A stretch of DNA of 64,000 bases, taken from positions 1 to 64,000 of the forward strand of contig CAWHAP010000023.1 in the NCBI GenBank assembly GCA_963827335.1, in the 5' to 3' direction. The position numbers were made by a program, and so were the translations under genes. How positions within the stretch are numbered: position 1 is the stretch's first letter; each line of letters starts with the position of its first letter. The notes under the pieces were generated by a model. That model was not told the origin of the DNA. It worked only from the letters and a program-made list of their open reading frames with translations, and ran no database searches. This document shows, one piece after another, positions 17,346 to 26,100 of this stretch. Source of the DNA: DASQMT01 sp963827335. GTDB taxonomy: Bacteria; Actinomycetota; Thermoleophilia; Solirubrobacterales; Solirubrobacteraceae.

Positions 17346-17801
17346 TCATGCCACGACGAGGGCTTGCGGGGCAGCCTCCTTGATCCGGCTGCGCGCCCAC
17401 TTGAGCTGCATCCCGGTCTCCGGCGCGCACGCCTCGACCACGCCGAGGAGCTCGGTGTCGCGCACGCCCTGCGCGGCCTGGCCGACCACGGCCCAGGCGA
17501 GGTCGCACTCGGCGGCCATGAGGTAGAGGTCCTGCAGGTCGCGGAGCAGGCCGAGGCCGCCCTCGCGCGGCCCCTGGAAGATCGCGGAGTGCAGCCGGTC
17601 GGGCTCGTCGTCGGCGGCCTCGCCGTAGCGCGCGGCGAACGGCGCGAGGCGCTCGGCATGCGTGTCGCACTGCTCGGCCAGGCGCCGGCACATGTGGAAC
17701 ACGTCGACCTCGTCCGAGCGGCCCGCCCCCACCTCCCGGAAGGCATCGGCGAGCCGGTCCTCGGCGGCGTGCAGCAGGCCGAGGTAGTGCGCGAGCTGCA
17801 T
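17346..17801 (-). CDS. Helical protein downstream of molybdo-enzyme
   Basis: 151-aa protein predicted almost entirely helical, with no TM segment; it starts MQLAHYLGLLHAAEDRLADAFR. Conserved-looking His/Glu/Asp positions (HYLGLLHAAE, FHMCRRLAEQCDTHAE) suggest a ferritin-like bundle. Its ATG shares one base with the stop of the upstream molybdopterin oxidoreductase (TGATG), so the two are translationally coupled. A chaperone or electron-transfer helper is possible, but no family was recognised. Confidence 0.7.
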   Translation of the reverse strand: MQLAHYLGLLHAAEDRLADAFREVGAGRSDEVDVFHMCRRLAEQCDTHAERLAPFAARYGEAADDEPDRLHSAIFQGPREGGLGLLRDLQDLYLMAAECDLAWAVVGQAAQGVRDTELLGVVEACAPETGMQLKWARSRIKEAAPQALVVA

Positions 17802-20116
17802 CAGCCCACCCGCTCCACGGCGACGGCCGCGACCTTGAACATCGGCTGCTTGGAGACGGGATCCCACGACGTGATCGTGAGCTCGTTCGCGGCGCGCGCC
17901 GGCTCGTCGCCGGCGGCATCCCAGTAGCCGTAGTGGAACGGGACGAAGACGACGCCGGGCCGGATGCCCCCGACCCGCGCGGGCCCTTCGATCGCGCCGC
18001 GCGGGGAGCGGACGCGGACGCGGTCGCCGTCGGCGATGCCGAGCGCCGCGGCGTCCGCGTCGCTCAGCTCGACCCAGACCCCGGGCGCCGCGGCCTGCAG
18101 CTCCGGCGCGCGGGCCGTCTTCGTCCGCGTGTGGAAGTGGTAGACGGTCCGCCCGGTCGTGAGCGTCAGCGGGTACGCATCGCCCGGCACCTCGGGTGAC
18201 GGGTGATAGGCGGCGGCGTGCAGGAACGCGCGTCCGCGCGGCTGCTTGGCGCGGTACTCGTCCTCCGTCGCCGGCGCGCCGGTCACGAGGTCCTGCCCGT
18301 AGGTCTCGGCGACGGCCGGATCGGTGTTGAACACGCCGTCGACGTAGAGGCGCTCGGTGCCGTCGGGCGCGTCGGCGGTGCAGGGCCACTGGATGCCCGG
18401 GCCGCCGCGCAGCTTCTCGTAGCTCAGCCCCGAGTAGTCGCACGGCCGGCCCTCCGAGCACGCCTTCCACGCCTCGAAGGCGCCCTCCGCGTCGCGCCAT
18501 CCGACGAGCGGCTCGCCGTCGCGGTCGCGGAAGTCCATGCGGGCCGCGTAGTCGAGCAGGATGTCGAGATCGGCGCGCGCCTCGCCCGGCGGGTCGGCGG
18601 CGCGCTCGGACAGGTGCACCGTGCGGTCGGCGTTCGTGAACGTCCCGGTCTTCTCCCCCCAGGTCGCCCCGGGCAGGACGACGTCGGCCAGCGCCGCGGT
18701 CTCGGTCATGAACAGGTCCTGCACGACGACCATGAGGTCCTCGCGGGCGAGGATCCGGCGGATCCGCGCGAGGTCGGGCAGCGACACGGCAGGGTTGGTC
18801 GCCGTGATCCACAGCAGCCGGATCGAGCCCTGCTCGGCGTAGCGCCAGATCTGCATCGCGTGCGTGGGCGGCGACCAGCTGGGGATGGTCATCGGATCGA
18901 CGTTCCACAGCGCTGCGAGCTCCGCGACGTGGGCCGTGTTCTCCCAGTTGCGGAACCCGGGGAGGTCGCCGTCGGCGCCGGTCTCGCGCGTGTTCTGCGC
19001 CGTCGGCTGCCCGTTCATCTGGTAGACGCCCGCGCCGGGGCGCCCGAGCATCCCGCGGAGGAGGTGGATGTTGTTGACGGCGCACGCCGCGGCCGTCGCC
19101 TGGTTGGACTGGTAGAAGCCCTGCAGGACCGTGGAGAGCAGCCGGTCGGCCGTGCCGATCAGCTCGGCCGCCGCCTCGAGGTCGGCCTCGGCGACGTCGC
19201 AGATCTCGCGCACGCGCGCGGGCGCGTAGCCGTCGACGGCGGCCTCGAGCGCCTCGAGGCCGATGGCGTGCTCGCGGACCCAGGCCTCGTCGATCCACCC
19301 GCGCCGCAGCAGCTCGCGCTGCAGGCCGTTCATCAGCGCGAGGTTCGTCCCCGCGCGCGGCGCGAGCACCACGTCGGCCTCGCGCGCCACCGGCGTGTCC
19401 CGCGGGTCGACGCACAGCATCCGCGGCGGGTCGGCGCCGCGGCGGCGGTCGAGCATCCGCATCCACAGGACGGCCTGGGTCTCGGCGACGTTGTGCCCGT
19501 AGAGCGCGATCGCGTCGCAGTGGTCGATGTCGGTGTAGGAGCCGGGCTGCCCGTCGCTCCCGAACGACGCCTTGAGCGCCGCCGCCGCGGTCGCCGTGCA
19601 GAGTCTGGTGTTGCCGTCCATGTGCGGCGTGCCGATGCCCGCCTTGCCGATCACCGCGAGCGTGTAGTACTCCTCGAGGAAGAGCTGCCCGGTCGTGTAG
19701 AAGCCGATCCGCCCCCAGCCGCCGGGCTCGGCCAGCAGCTCGCGCGAGCGGCCGGCGATCCGCTCCATCGCCGTGTCCCAATCGCACTCGACGAGCCGCT
19801 CTCCCTCCCGCACGAGCGGCCGCGTCAGCCGGTCGCGGGCGTTGTTGGCCTGCCAGCCGTAGAGGTCCTTCGGGTCGAGCCGGCCGTGGTTCACCCGGTC
19901 GCCGGCGCGGCCGCGGACCCCGGCGATCCGGCCGTCGCGCACGGCGATGTCGATCCCGTCGCCGTTGGAGTGCAGGACCGACGCCGTCGCGACCCAGCGC
20001 TCGACGTCACGCGCCTCGAGCCCGGCCTCGAGCTGCATGTCGACGCGCTCGGGCCAGGACTCCCCGCGCCCGTACGGCGTCCGCTCACCCCACGGGTCCG
20101 CGATGCGGTCGATCAT
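17801..20116 (-). CDS. Molybdopterin oxidoreductase lacking N-terminal Fe-S Cys
   Basis: 771-aa DMSO-reductase/nitrate-reductase superfamily protein with full molybdopterin domains and C-terminal dinucleotide-binding domain (about 640-771). The likely Mo ligand is Cys173 in NTRLCTAT. Where relatives have a Cys-rich [4Fe-4S] motif, residues 41-54 read WVATASVLHSNGDG, with none of the cysteines. An Fe-S-free enzyme is therefore predicted. No TAT signal is evident, so it is probably cytoplasmic. Formate dehydrogenase or assimilatory nitrate reductase-like roles are possible; substrate unknown. Confidence 0.87.
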   Translation of the reverse strand: MIDRIADPWGERTPYGRGESWPERVDMQLEAGLEARDVERWVATASVLHSNGDGIDIAVRDGRIAGVRGRAGDRVNHGRLDPKDLYGWQANNARDRLTRPLVREGERLVECDWDTAMERIAGRSRELLAEPGGWGRIGFYTTGQLFLEEYYTLAVIGKAGIGTPHMDGNTRLCTATAAAALKASFGSDGQPGSYTDIDHCDAIALYGHNVAETQAVLWMRMLDRRRGADPPRMLCVDPRDTPVAREADVVLAPRAGTNLALMNGLQRELLRRGWIDEAWVREHAIGLEALEAAVDGYAPARVREICDVAEADLEAAAELIGTADRLLSTVLQGFYQSNQATAAACAVNNIHLLRGMLGRPGAGVYQMNGQPTAQNTRETGADGDLPGFRNWENTAHVAELAALWNVDPMTIPSWSPPTHAMQIWRYAEQGSIRLLWITATNPAVSLPDLARIRRILAREDLMVVVQDLFMTETAALADVVLPGATWGEKTGTFTNADRTVHLSERAADPPGEARADLDILLDYAARMDFRDRDGEPLVGWRDAEGAFEAWKACSEGRPCDYSGLSYEKLRGGPGIQWPCTADAPDGTERLYVDGVFNTDPAVAETYGQDLVTGAPATEDEYRAKQPRGRAFLHAAAYHPSPEVPGDAYPLTLTTGRTVYHFHTRTKTARAPELQAAAPGVWVELSDADAAALGIADGDRVRVRSPRGAIEGPARVGGIRPGVVFVPFHYGYWDAAGDEPARAANELTITSWDPVSKQPMFKVAAVAVERVG

Positions 20117-20121
20117 GATGG

Positions 20122-20135
20122 CCCGGGTACCCGGG
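20122..20135. promoter_or_regulatory. 14-bp perfect palindrome upstream of molybdo-enzyme
   Basis: CCCGGGTACCCGGG, a perfect palindrome 6-19 nt upstream of the ATG at 20116. It could be an operator, or chance in GC-rich DNA. Confidence 0.25.
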
Positions 20136-20218
20136 ATGCGGGAGCGACGATGCGTCGAGCCCGCGCTCCGGCGTCCGGCCGAGAAGGGCAGCACTCCGGG
20201 CACACCCGCGGCCGCGGG

Positions 20219-20248
20219 TTGACGCCGTCCTCGCGGCGGCAAGATACT
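20219..20248 (+). promoter_or_regulatory. Putative leaderless promoter of cargo gene
   Basis: -35 TTGACG (20219-20224), 18-nt spacer and -10 GATACT (20243-20248). The predicted transcription start falls on the ATG at 20255, so the mRNA would be leaderless. This agrees with the lack of a Shine-Dalgarno sequence. Leaderless mRNAs are common in actinobacteria. Confidence 0.5.
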
Positions 20249-20254
20249 CGGCGC

Positions 20255-21676
20255 ATGCACGAGCGCGAGTCGGCCGTCGGCCGGGCGGAGGTCGCGGTAA
20301 GGCCGGCCGCCGCGCCGGCACCCCTCGCACGGGCGGAGGTCGCGCAGGTGATGCGGCTGCAGCACAGCGCGGGCAACGCCGCGGTCGCGCAGTACCTGAT
20401 GGGCTCGGGAGGGATGCCCGCGCGCTCCCCGGCGCTGGCACGGGAGGCCGCGGAGGCGGCGCCCCCCGGCGCCGCGTCGCCGGTCGCCGGCCTCGCCAGG
20501 CGCGCCGGCAGCCCGGCCGCGCTGCGCGCCACGCTCGCCGCCGGCCCGGCCCTGGCCCAGGAGATCGCCGCCTTCTTCGCGGCCGGCAACGAGGACGCCG
20601 AGCTCAACGCGCTGATGGGGCAGGCGTTCGCGCCCGCGACGGCGGAGGGCGCGGATGCGCCCGCCGCGAGCGAGGAGAAGAACCCGGCCGATCCCACCGT
20701 TCCGCTCCCGGCCGAGCGCAAGGGCGACAAGAAGCTCGCGAAGGGCCAGATGAAGTGGACCCTCAAGCCCGAGAACCACAGCAGCGCCCGGGCCGACGTC
20801 GACTTCAAGCCCGACGCGACCAAGGTGGAGGCGAAGAACGTCAGCTTCGGTCAGACGGTCCTGAACCAGGTCGGCGCCATCCGCGCCTACGCGGGAGGCA
20901 CCGCCACGGATCCCGGGAAGAACAAGGCGAAGTTCGAGCCGTTCGAGGAGTCCGCGTCGAAGAAGCGCGTGGATCACATCGTCGACACGGAGAACGACCC
21001 CTTCTACGGCGCCGAGTGGGATCAGGGCGCGAAGAAATGGAAGCGGGAGGGCGGCTCCGTGGCCGTCGGGTCGTCGCAGAAGGGCGGCACGTCGAGCTCG
21101 GCGACCATGAACGACACGCCGTCGCTGCCATGGGCCCGCGAGGGACTCGGCGACGCGGCGATCGAGTTCGAGACCGTGGCGGTGGTGCTCGAGACGGCCG
21201 AGCCGCTGGGCGCGTTGAAGTGGGGATTCAAGGTGAAGGACGCGACGGATGCCCCGATCGAGCTGACGGGGGCCGAGGATGCCGACTGCACCGACGCCCC
21301 GTCGGCCGACTGGGGCGCCACGATGGAGAAGTTCTACGAGGCCAAGTTCGCCGAGATCCTCGACGACTTCGACGTCGGGAAGTCCGATCTCAAGCCGGAT
21401 CACAAGACGAAGCTCGAGGGCGTCGCGACGACGATGAAGGCCAAGGCCGCGCTGAAGGCCCAGCTGGGCGGCGCGGCCGACCTCACGGGCGACCCGAAGG
21501 TGAACGAGGCCCTGAGCAAGAAGCGGGCCGAGGCGGTGCGCGACCATCTCGTCGGCAAGGGCATCGACGCGGCCCGCTTCGAGATCCAGAGCTACGGCGC
21601 CGACTGGGCGCGCGTGCAGGCGGAGGCGGGGAAGAGCGAGGGCAAGAACCGGCGGGTGCAGGTGTGGCTGCACTGA
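20255..21676 (+). CDS. Putative eCIS cargo with OmpA-like C-terminal domain
   Basis: 473-aa protein. Residues 34-48 read RLQHSAGNAAVAQYL, the LQxxAGNxAVxxLL leader seen at the start of many proteins linked to extracellular contractile injection systems. A Pro/Ala-rich region to about 170 and an unrecognised middle (about 170-350, several TW/SFG/FEPFEES segments) follow. The last 100 residues form an OmpA-type peptidoglycan-binding domain (NEALSKKRAEAVRDHLVGKG ... GKNRRVQVWL). No signal peptide. No eCIS structural genes lie in the window, so the cargo assignment is inference from the leader. Confidence 0.7.
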   Translation: MHERESAVGRAEVAVRPAAAPAPLARAEVAQVMRLQHSAGNAAVAQYLMGSGGMPARSPALAREAAEAAPPGAASPVAGLARRAGSPAALRATLAAGPALAQEIAAFFAAGNEDAELNALMGQAFAPATAEGADAPAASEEKNPADPTVPLPAERKGDKKLAKGQMKWTLKPENHSSARADVDFKPDATKVEAKNVSFGQTVLNQVGAIRAYAGGTATDPGKNKAKFEPFEESASKKRVDHIVDTENDPFYGAEWDQGAKKWKREGGSVAVGSSQKGGTSSSATMNDTPSLPWAREGLGDAAIEFETVAVVLETAEPLGALKWGFKVKDATDAPIELTGAEDADCTDAPSADWGATMEKFYEAKFAEILDDFDVGKSDLKPDHKTKLEGVATTMKAKAALKAQLGGAADLTGDPKVNEALSKKRAEAVRDHLVGKGIDAARFEIQSYGADWARVQAEAGKSEGKNRRVQVWLH

Positions 21677-22275
21677 GCGGGAGGCGGGAACCGCCGCTCC
21701 CGGAGGAGCTCGAGGCCGAGCTCGAGGCGATCCGGGCGGATCCGGTCGAGTCGGTCGGCTTCGGCGAGAAGGCGTTCATCCCCTACGAGCCCAACGTCGC
21801 CCACTGGCTGGTGACGAGCGACGACCCGGCGGTCACCGAGCGGCTGCTGGCCGAGGCGACCGGGGATCCCGATCGCGTGTTCCGGCTCGCCGTGCTCCAG
21901 GTCCTCGGCAAGCGGTCGGACCCGACCGTCGATGCCGCGCTGATGACGACGCTCGAGGATCCCGAGCTCCGCGCGACGAGCGCGTACCTCCTCGGGCGGC
22001 CCGGCTACAAGGGCTATCCCGAGCGGCCGCGGGACGGGGAGGCGATCCGCGCGGCGCTGCGGCGCCACCTCGACGACGACGGCACGTTCGACGACCCCTT
22101 CCACCGGCGCACCTTCCGGACGCAGGACTTCGTGCTCGCCGCCTTCGTCCGCGTCACCGGCCCGGAGCGGTTCCGGATCCCGGACACCGCCTTCGCCGAC
22201 CTGATCGGCTACACGCTGCCGGAGTTCGACGCCGAGACCCGCGCCGACCTGCTCGCGCAGGCGAAGCGGTCCTGA
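21664..22275 (+). CDS. HEAT-repeat-like protein next to cargo gene
   Basis: 203-aa soluble protein starting at a GTG that overlaps the end of the cargo gene by 13 nt. The middle (AVTERLLAEATGDPDRVFRLAVLQVLG, then TVDAALMTTLEDPELRATSAYLLGR) looks like two HEAT/armadillo helical pairs. The C-terminal part is unrecognised. Tight overlap suggests a dedicated partner of the cargo, such as a chaperone or immunity protein; that role is inference. Confidence 0.65.
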   Translation: MAALSGRREPPLPEELEAELEAIRADPVESVGFGEKAFIPYEPNVAHWLVTSDDPAVTERLLAEATGDPDRVFRLAVLQVLGKRSDPTVDAALMTTLEDPELRATSAYLLGRPGYKGYPERPRDGEAIRAALRRHLDDDGTFDDPFHRRTFRTQDFVLAAFVRVTGPERFRIPDTAFADLIGYTLPEFDAETRADLLAQAKRS

Positions 22276-22323
22276 CGCCTGCGGCTGCTCCGCCCGGTTT
22301 GTCGCGGCCGGGGCGCGGGCACC

Positions 22324-23373
22324 GTGGAGACCGTGCCCCGGATCGCGCTCCTCACCCTGCTGCTCGTGCTCGCCCTCCCGGCCGCGGCGTCGTCCGCCCA
22401 CGACCGCCACCATCCGCTGCGCTGGACGCCGGTGCCGACCGGCTCGGACCAGCAGTACCGGGGGCTCGACGCGGTCGACAAGCGCACTGCGTGGGTCGGC
22501 GGCAGCGCCGGCGAGGTGCTCCGGACGACCGACGGCGGGCGGACCTGGAAGGACGTGTCGCCGCCCGGCAGCGCGGGCCTGCTGTTCCGCGACGTCGAGG
22601 CGCAGAGCGCCTGGCGAGCGAGCGTCCTGTCGATCGGCGCGAGCGACGCGTCGCGGATCTACACCACGACCGACGGCGGCCGCACCTGGCGGACGGCGTT
22701 CGTCAACGACGACCCGCTCGCGTTCTACGACTGCATGGACTTCTACGCCGGCGGCCGCCGCGGCCTCGCGCTGAGCGACCCGGTCGGCGGGAAGTTCCGC
22801 ATCGCGGCGACCGACGACTGGGGACGCAGCTGGCACGTGCTCCCGGACGCCGGCATGCCGCCGGCCGTCCCGGGCGAGTTCGCGTTCGCCGCGAGCGGCA
22901 CGTGCCTCGTGACGAGCGGCCGCGACGCCTGGTTCGCGAGCGGCGGCGGCGCCGCGCGCGTGTTCCGGTCGCGCGACGGCGGGCGCACCTGGACGGTGAC
23001 CGCGGCGCCGATCCCGGCGGCCGCGGCCGGCGGCGTGTTCTCACTCGCCTTCCGCAACCCGCGCGACGGCGTGATGGTCGGCGGCGACTTCACCGCGCCG
23101 GAGAACGGCGCCGACGCGTCGGGCTACAGCCGCGACGGCGGCGCGAGCTGGCGCGCCGGCGGCGACCTCAGCGGCTACCGCTCCGGCGTCGACTGGGTGT
23201 CCGGCGCGCGCGCGACGCTGATCGCCGTCGGGCCCACCGGATCGGACGTGAGCACGGACGGCGGGCGCAGCTGGCGGCCCTTCGACACCGCCGCCTACGA
23301 CGCCGTGGACTGCGTGCCGGGGACCTGCTGGGCGAGCGGCCCGGCCGGCGCCGTCGCCGTGCTCGGGCGCTGA
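22324..23373 (+). CDS. Secreted BNR/Ycf48-like beta-propeller protein
   Basis: 349-aa exported protein. An N-terminal signal peptide (about 1-23, ending PAAASSA) precedes repeated Asp-box motifs, [ST]xDGGRTW, at least five times (for example TTDGGRTWK, TTDGGRTWR, SRDGGRTWT, STDGGRSWR). This is the pattern of BNR, sortilin or Ycf48-type propellers. Catalytic sialidase residues were not identified. GTG 22324 is used; GTG 22333 is an alternative. It is convergent with the amidohydrolase. Confidence 0.82.
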   Translation: METVPRIALLTLLLVLALPAAASSAHDRHHPLRWTPVPTGSDQQYRGLDAVDKRTAWVGGSAGEVLRTTDGGRTWKDVSPPGSAGLLFRDVEAQSAWRASVLSIGASDASRIYTTTDGGRTWRTAFVNDDPLAFYDCMDFYAGGRRGLALSDPVGGKFRIAATDDWGRSWHVLPDAGMPPAVPGEFAFAASGTCLVTSGRDAWFASGGGAARVFRSRDGGRTWTVTAAPIPAAAAGGVFSLAFRNPRDGVMVGGDFTAPENGADASGYSRDGGASWRAGGDLSGYRSGVDWVSGARATLIAVGPTGSDVSTDGGRSWRPFDTAAYDAVDCVPGTCWASGPAGAVAVLGR

Positions 23374-23395
23374 GCCCCGGCCGCCGCGCTGCGCG

Positions 23396-25042
23396 TCAGC
23401 CCGCGCGGTGGACGACCCGGCCGTCCACGAGCGTGAGCTCGACCTGCGCGTCGGGCACCGCCTCGGGCGGGACGCCGAGGAGGTCGCGGTCGAGCACGAT
23501 CAGGTCGGCCGCCAGGCCGGTCGCGATCCGGCCCGTCAGCGCCTCCTGGTGCAGCTGGAAGGCGGCGTCGCGCGTGTGCATCGCCAGCGAGGCGCGCAGG
23601 CTCAGCGCCTGGCCGGGGAACAGAGGCTCCGGATCGCCGCCCGGCACCGTCCGGCGCACGGCGGTCGCGATCTGGGTGAACGGCGCGAGCGGGTCCACGG
23701 GCCAGTCGCTCCCGCCGCACAGCCGCGCCCCGGCGCGGGCGAGGGCGGCCGCGGGATAGAGGTCGCGCCAGCGCTCGGGCCCGAGGTACGGGGCCACGTG
23801 CTCGACCGTGTAGGGGTCGCGGCGCGCCCACTGCAGCTGCAGGTCGGCCAGCACGTCCAGGTCGCCGAAGCGCGCGCGGTCGTCCGGGTGCACGAGCTCG
23901 AGGTGGGCGATCGTGTGGCGGTTGCCGGTCGGGCCGTTGCACGCACGCGCGTGCGCGAAGGCGTCGAGCGCCGAGCGGGCCGCGCGGTCGCCGATCGCGT
24001 GCACGTGCACCTGCCAGCCGGCGGCGTCGAGCGCGGCGACCGCGCGGTCGGCGACCGGCTGGGGGAAGTAGGTGGGGCCGCGGCTGTCGCCCGGGGCGCC
24101 GTCGACCAGGTAGGGCTCGAGCAGGGCCGCCGTCTGCGTCGGGTGCTCGATCACGCCGTCGAAGAACAGCTTCGCCGTGCGGATCGCGACGTCCGGGCGC
24201 CCGTGCTCCGCGCGCAGCGCGTCGAGCTCGGCGAGCATCGCCGCGGGGTCCCCGGCGAGCTCCGGGCTGACGAGGAGCGCGGCCGAGGGCCGCGCCAGCA
24301 GCCCGCCCGCGTCGCTGAGCGCGGCGACCGCCGCGAGCTCGGTGCGCCCCGCGGAGGCATCGAGGTACGACGTGACACCGTGGCGGACGAGCGCCTCGTG
24401 CGCCGTCCGGAGCGCGGCCGCGTCCTGCTCGGCCGTGGGCTCGGGAAGCAGGCGGGCGACGAGGTCGGCCGCGTGGTCGAGCAGGATCCCGGTCGGCTCG
24501 CCGGTGGCCGTCCGGGCGATCACGCCGCCCGGTGGGTCCGGCATGCCGGCGTGCACGCCCGCGAGCGCGAGCGCGCGCGAGCTCGCCAGCGCGATGTGGC
24601 CGTCGAGCGAGACCACGAGGATCGGCCGCGCCGTGCCGAGCCGGTCGAGGTCCTCCTTGACCGGCTGCTCGTCCATCCCGGTGGCGTCCCACAGCTCGAC
24701 GACGAGCCAGTCGCCGGGACCGGCATCGGCACTGCCCGCGAGCAGCTCCACGATCGCCGCGAGCAGCTCGGCCTTGTCGAGCCGGCGGTAGTCGAGCGTG
24801 GGCGAGGACAGCAGCCGCCCGCCGGAGAGGGGGTGCAGGTGCGCGTCGTGGATCCCCGGCAGCACCATGCGCCCGCCGAGCTCGACGACCTCGGTCCCCG
24901 GCCCGGCGTGGGCCTGCGCGCCGGCGCTCGTCCCCACGTACGCGATGCGGCCCCCGCGGACCGCGACGGCCTCGGCCTCCGCGTCCCCGTCGAGCGTCAG
25001 GACGCGCCCGCCGCGGAGCACGAGGTCGGCGGCCGCGGTCAC
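23396..25042 (-). CDS. YtcJ-like metal-dependent amidohydrolase
   Basis: 548-aa amidohydrolase_3 family enzyme. Metal ligands include the HDAHLHP motif near residue 62-68 and later His residues in HVHAIGD and HLELVHPDD. The C-terminal GGSDWPVDP holds the catalytic Asp. Such cytosolic enzymes hydrolyse formamides or related amides; substrate unknown. The GTG start overlaps the upstream enolase-superfamily stop by 4 nt, so they are coupled. Confidence 0.88.
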   Translation of the reverse strand: MTAAADLVLRGGRVLTLDGDAEAEAVAVRGGRIAYVGTSAGAQAHAGPGTEVVELGGRMVLPGIHDAHLHPLSGGRLLSSPTLDYRRLDKAELLAAIVELLAGSADAGPGDWLVVELWDATGMDEQPVKEDLDRLGTARPILVVSLDGHIALASSRALALAGVHAGMPDPPGGVIARTATGEPTGILLDHAADLVARLLPEPTAEQDAAALRTAHEALVRHGVTSYLDASAGRTELAAVAALSDAGGLLARPSAALLVSPELAGDPAAMLAELDALRAEHGRPDVAIRTAKLFFDGVIEHPTQTAALLEPYLVDGAPGDSRGPTYFPQPVADRAVAALDAAGWQVHVHAIGDRAARSALDAFAHARACNGPTGNRHTIAHLELVHPDDRARFGDLDVLADLQLQWARRDPYTVEHVAPYLGPERWRDLYPAAALARAGARLCGGSDWPVDPLAPFTQIATAVRRTVPGGDPEPLFPGQALSLRASLAMHTRDAAFQLHQEALTGRIATGLAADLIVLDRDLLGVPPEAVPDAQVELTLVDGRVVHRAG

Positions 25043-26100
25043 CCCGCGGCGCGGCGGAAGCCCGTCGGCGCGGGCGCGGGCGGCAGCGGGCTCGCGGGCA
25101 GGTCGGCCGCCGGCGTGTCGGCGTTGTAGCCGCCGGGCGCGGTGTCGTTGGGCGCGTCCGCATGGAACAGCGAGGCCAGCAGCTGGATCTGCCCGCGGCC
25201 GACGTCCAGCTCGCCCATCCCGCCGCCGTAGGTGAGCAGCCCGCGCGCCGCGCACGCGTCGTAGATGTCGAACAGCGAGCGCAGGTCCCCGACGCGGCAC
25301 GGCTTGACGTTGACCGCGACCGGCGCCAGCGGCGTCGTGTCGAGCCCCGCGACTGCGTGGACCGGCGCGTCGTAGGAGATGCGGTGCGCCTCGGGCGCGA
25401 GCAGCGCGGCGACCTCCGGCAGGTCGTGGGCGTCCTCGAGGAGCGCGTCCGGGAACGCCGCGATCACGCGCTCGTACATCGCGAGCAGGTCGGGCAGCTC
25501 GCCCGTCTCCATGCCGTAGTGGCCCTTGAAGTCGATGATCTCGACCGCGCCGGTCGCGGCGACCTCGTCGATCAGCGCGGGCGTCCAGTCCGGCTTCGCG
25601 TCGAGCTTGAAGCGCAGCCCCGGGTGGTGCTCGAGCCGGCGCGCGAGCGGGTCGAAGCCGGGCGGCTCCCCCAGGCCGAGCGAGTTGACGAAGCGCAGCG
25701 GGGCGGGCTCCCGCCCGAGCACCTCGTGCAGCGCGCGCCCCGCCTGGTTGAGCGCGAGGTCGAGCGCCGCCGACTCGAACGCCCAGTTGCGCCAGCGCCG
25801 CTGCATGTCGCCCCACTCCGGCGGGACCGGCCACTGGTCGGTCGCGGCGACCTGGTCGCAGAAGCGCTCGAGCGTCCACGCGCCCACGAGCCCGAGGTCG
25901 GGCGCCGTCACGTGCAGCGTGTCGTCCTCGTCCTCGTAGGGCGACACGTCCTCGCCGCGGCCGTCGACGCCGCCGCCCGCGAGCACGACCACGGTCGTGA
26001 CGCGCTCGAAGCCGTAGCCCATCAGCGCCGTGCGGCGCTCGTACGCGTAGGACTCCACGTGGAGCGGCAGGCCGCCGAGCGCGTCCCAGGCGGCGCTCAT
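25039..26100 (-). CDS. Enolase-superfamily protein
   Basis: 353-aa protein with an enolase-like C-terminal barrel. Visible elements are KLDAKPDW (candidate Lys and Asp), IIDFKGHYG (metal Asp), LLEDAHDLP (metal Glu) and VNVKPCRVG (C-terminal Lys), in the order used by mandelate racemase and muconate cycloisomerase relatives. The last 40 residues are Pro/Ala-rich. It overlaps the acyl-CoA dehydrogenase stop (ATGA) upstream and the amidohydrolase start downstream. A dehydratase, racemase or cycloisomerase reaction is likely but not defined. Confidence 0.78.
   Translation of the reverse strand: MSAAWDALGGLPLHVESYAYERRTALMGYGFERVTTVVVLAGGGVDGRGEDVSPYEDEDDTLHVTAPDLGLVGAWTLERFCDQVAATDQWPVPPEWGDMQRRWRNWAFESAALDLALNQAGRALHEVLGREPAPLRFVNSLGLGEPPGFDPLARRLEHHPGLRFKLDAKPDWTPALIDEVAATGAVEIIDFKGHYGMETGELPDLLAMYERVIAAFPDALLEDAHDLPEVAALLAPEAHRISYDAPVHAVAGLDTTPLAPVAVNVKPCRVGDLRSLFDIYDACAARGLLTYGGGMGELDVGRGQIQLLASLFHADAPNDTAPGGYNADTPAADLPASPLPPAPAPTGFRRAAG

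Noticed and set aside
20122..20135. Attachment site or restriction-avoidance palindrome
   Set aside because: A 14-bp GC palindrome can arise by chance at this base composition. It is kept only as a low-confidence operator.
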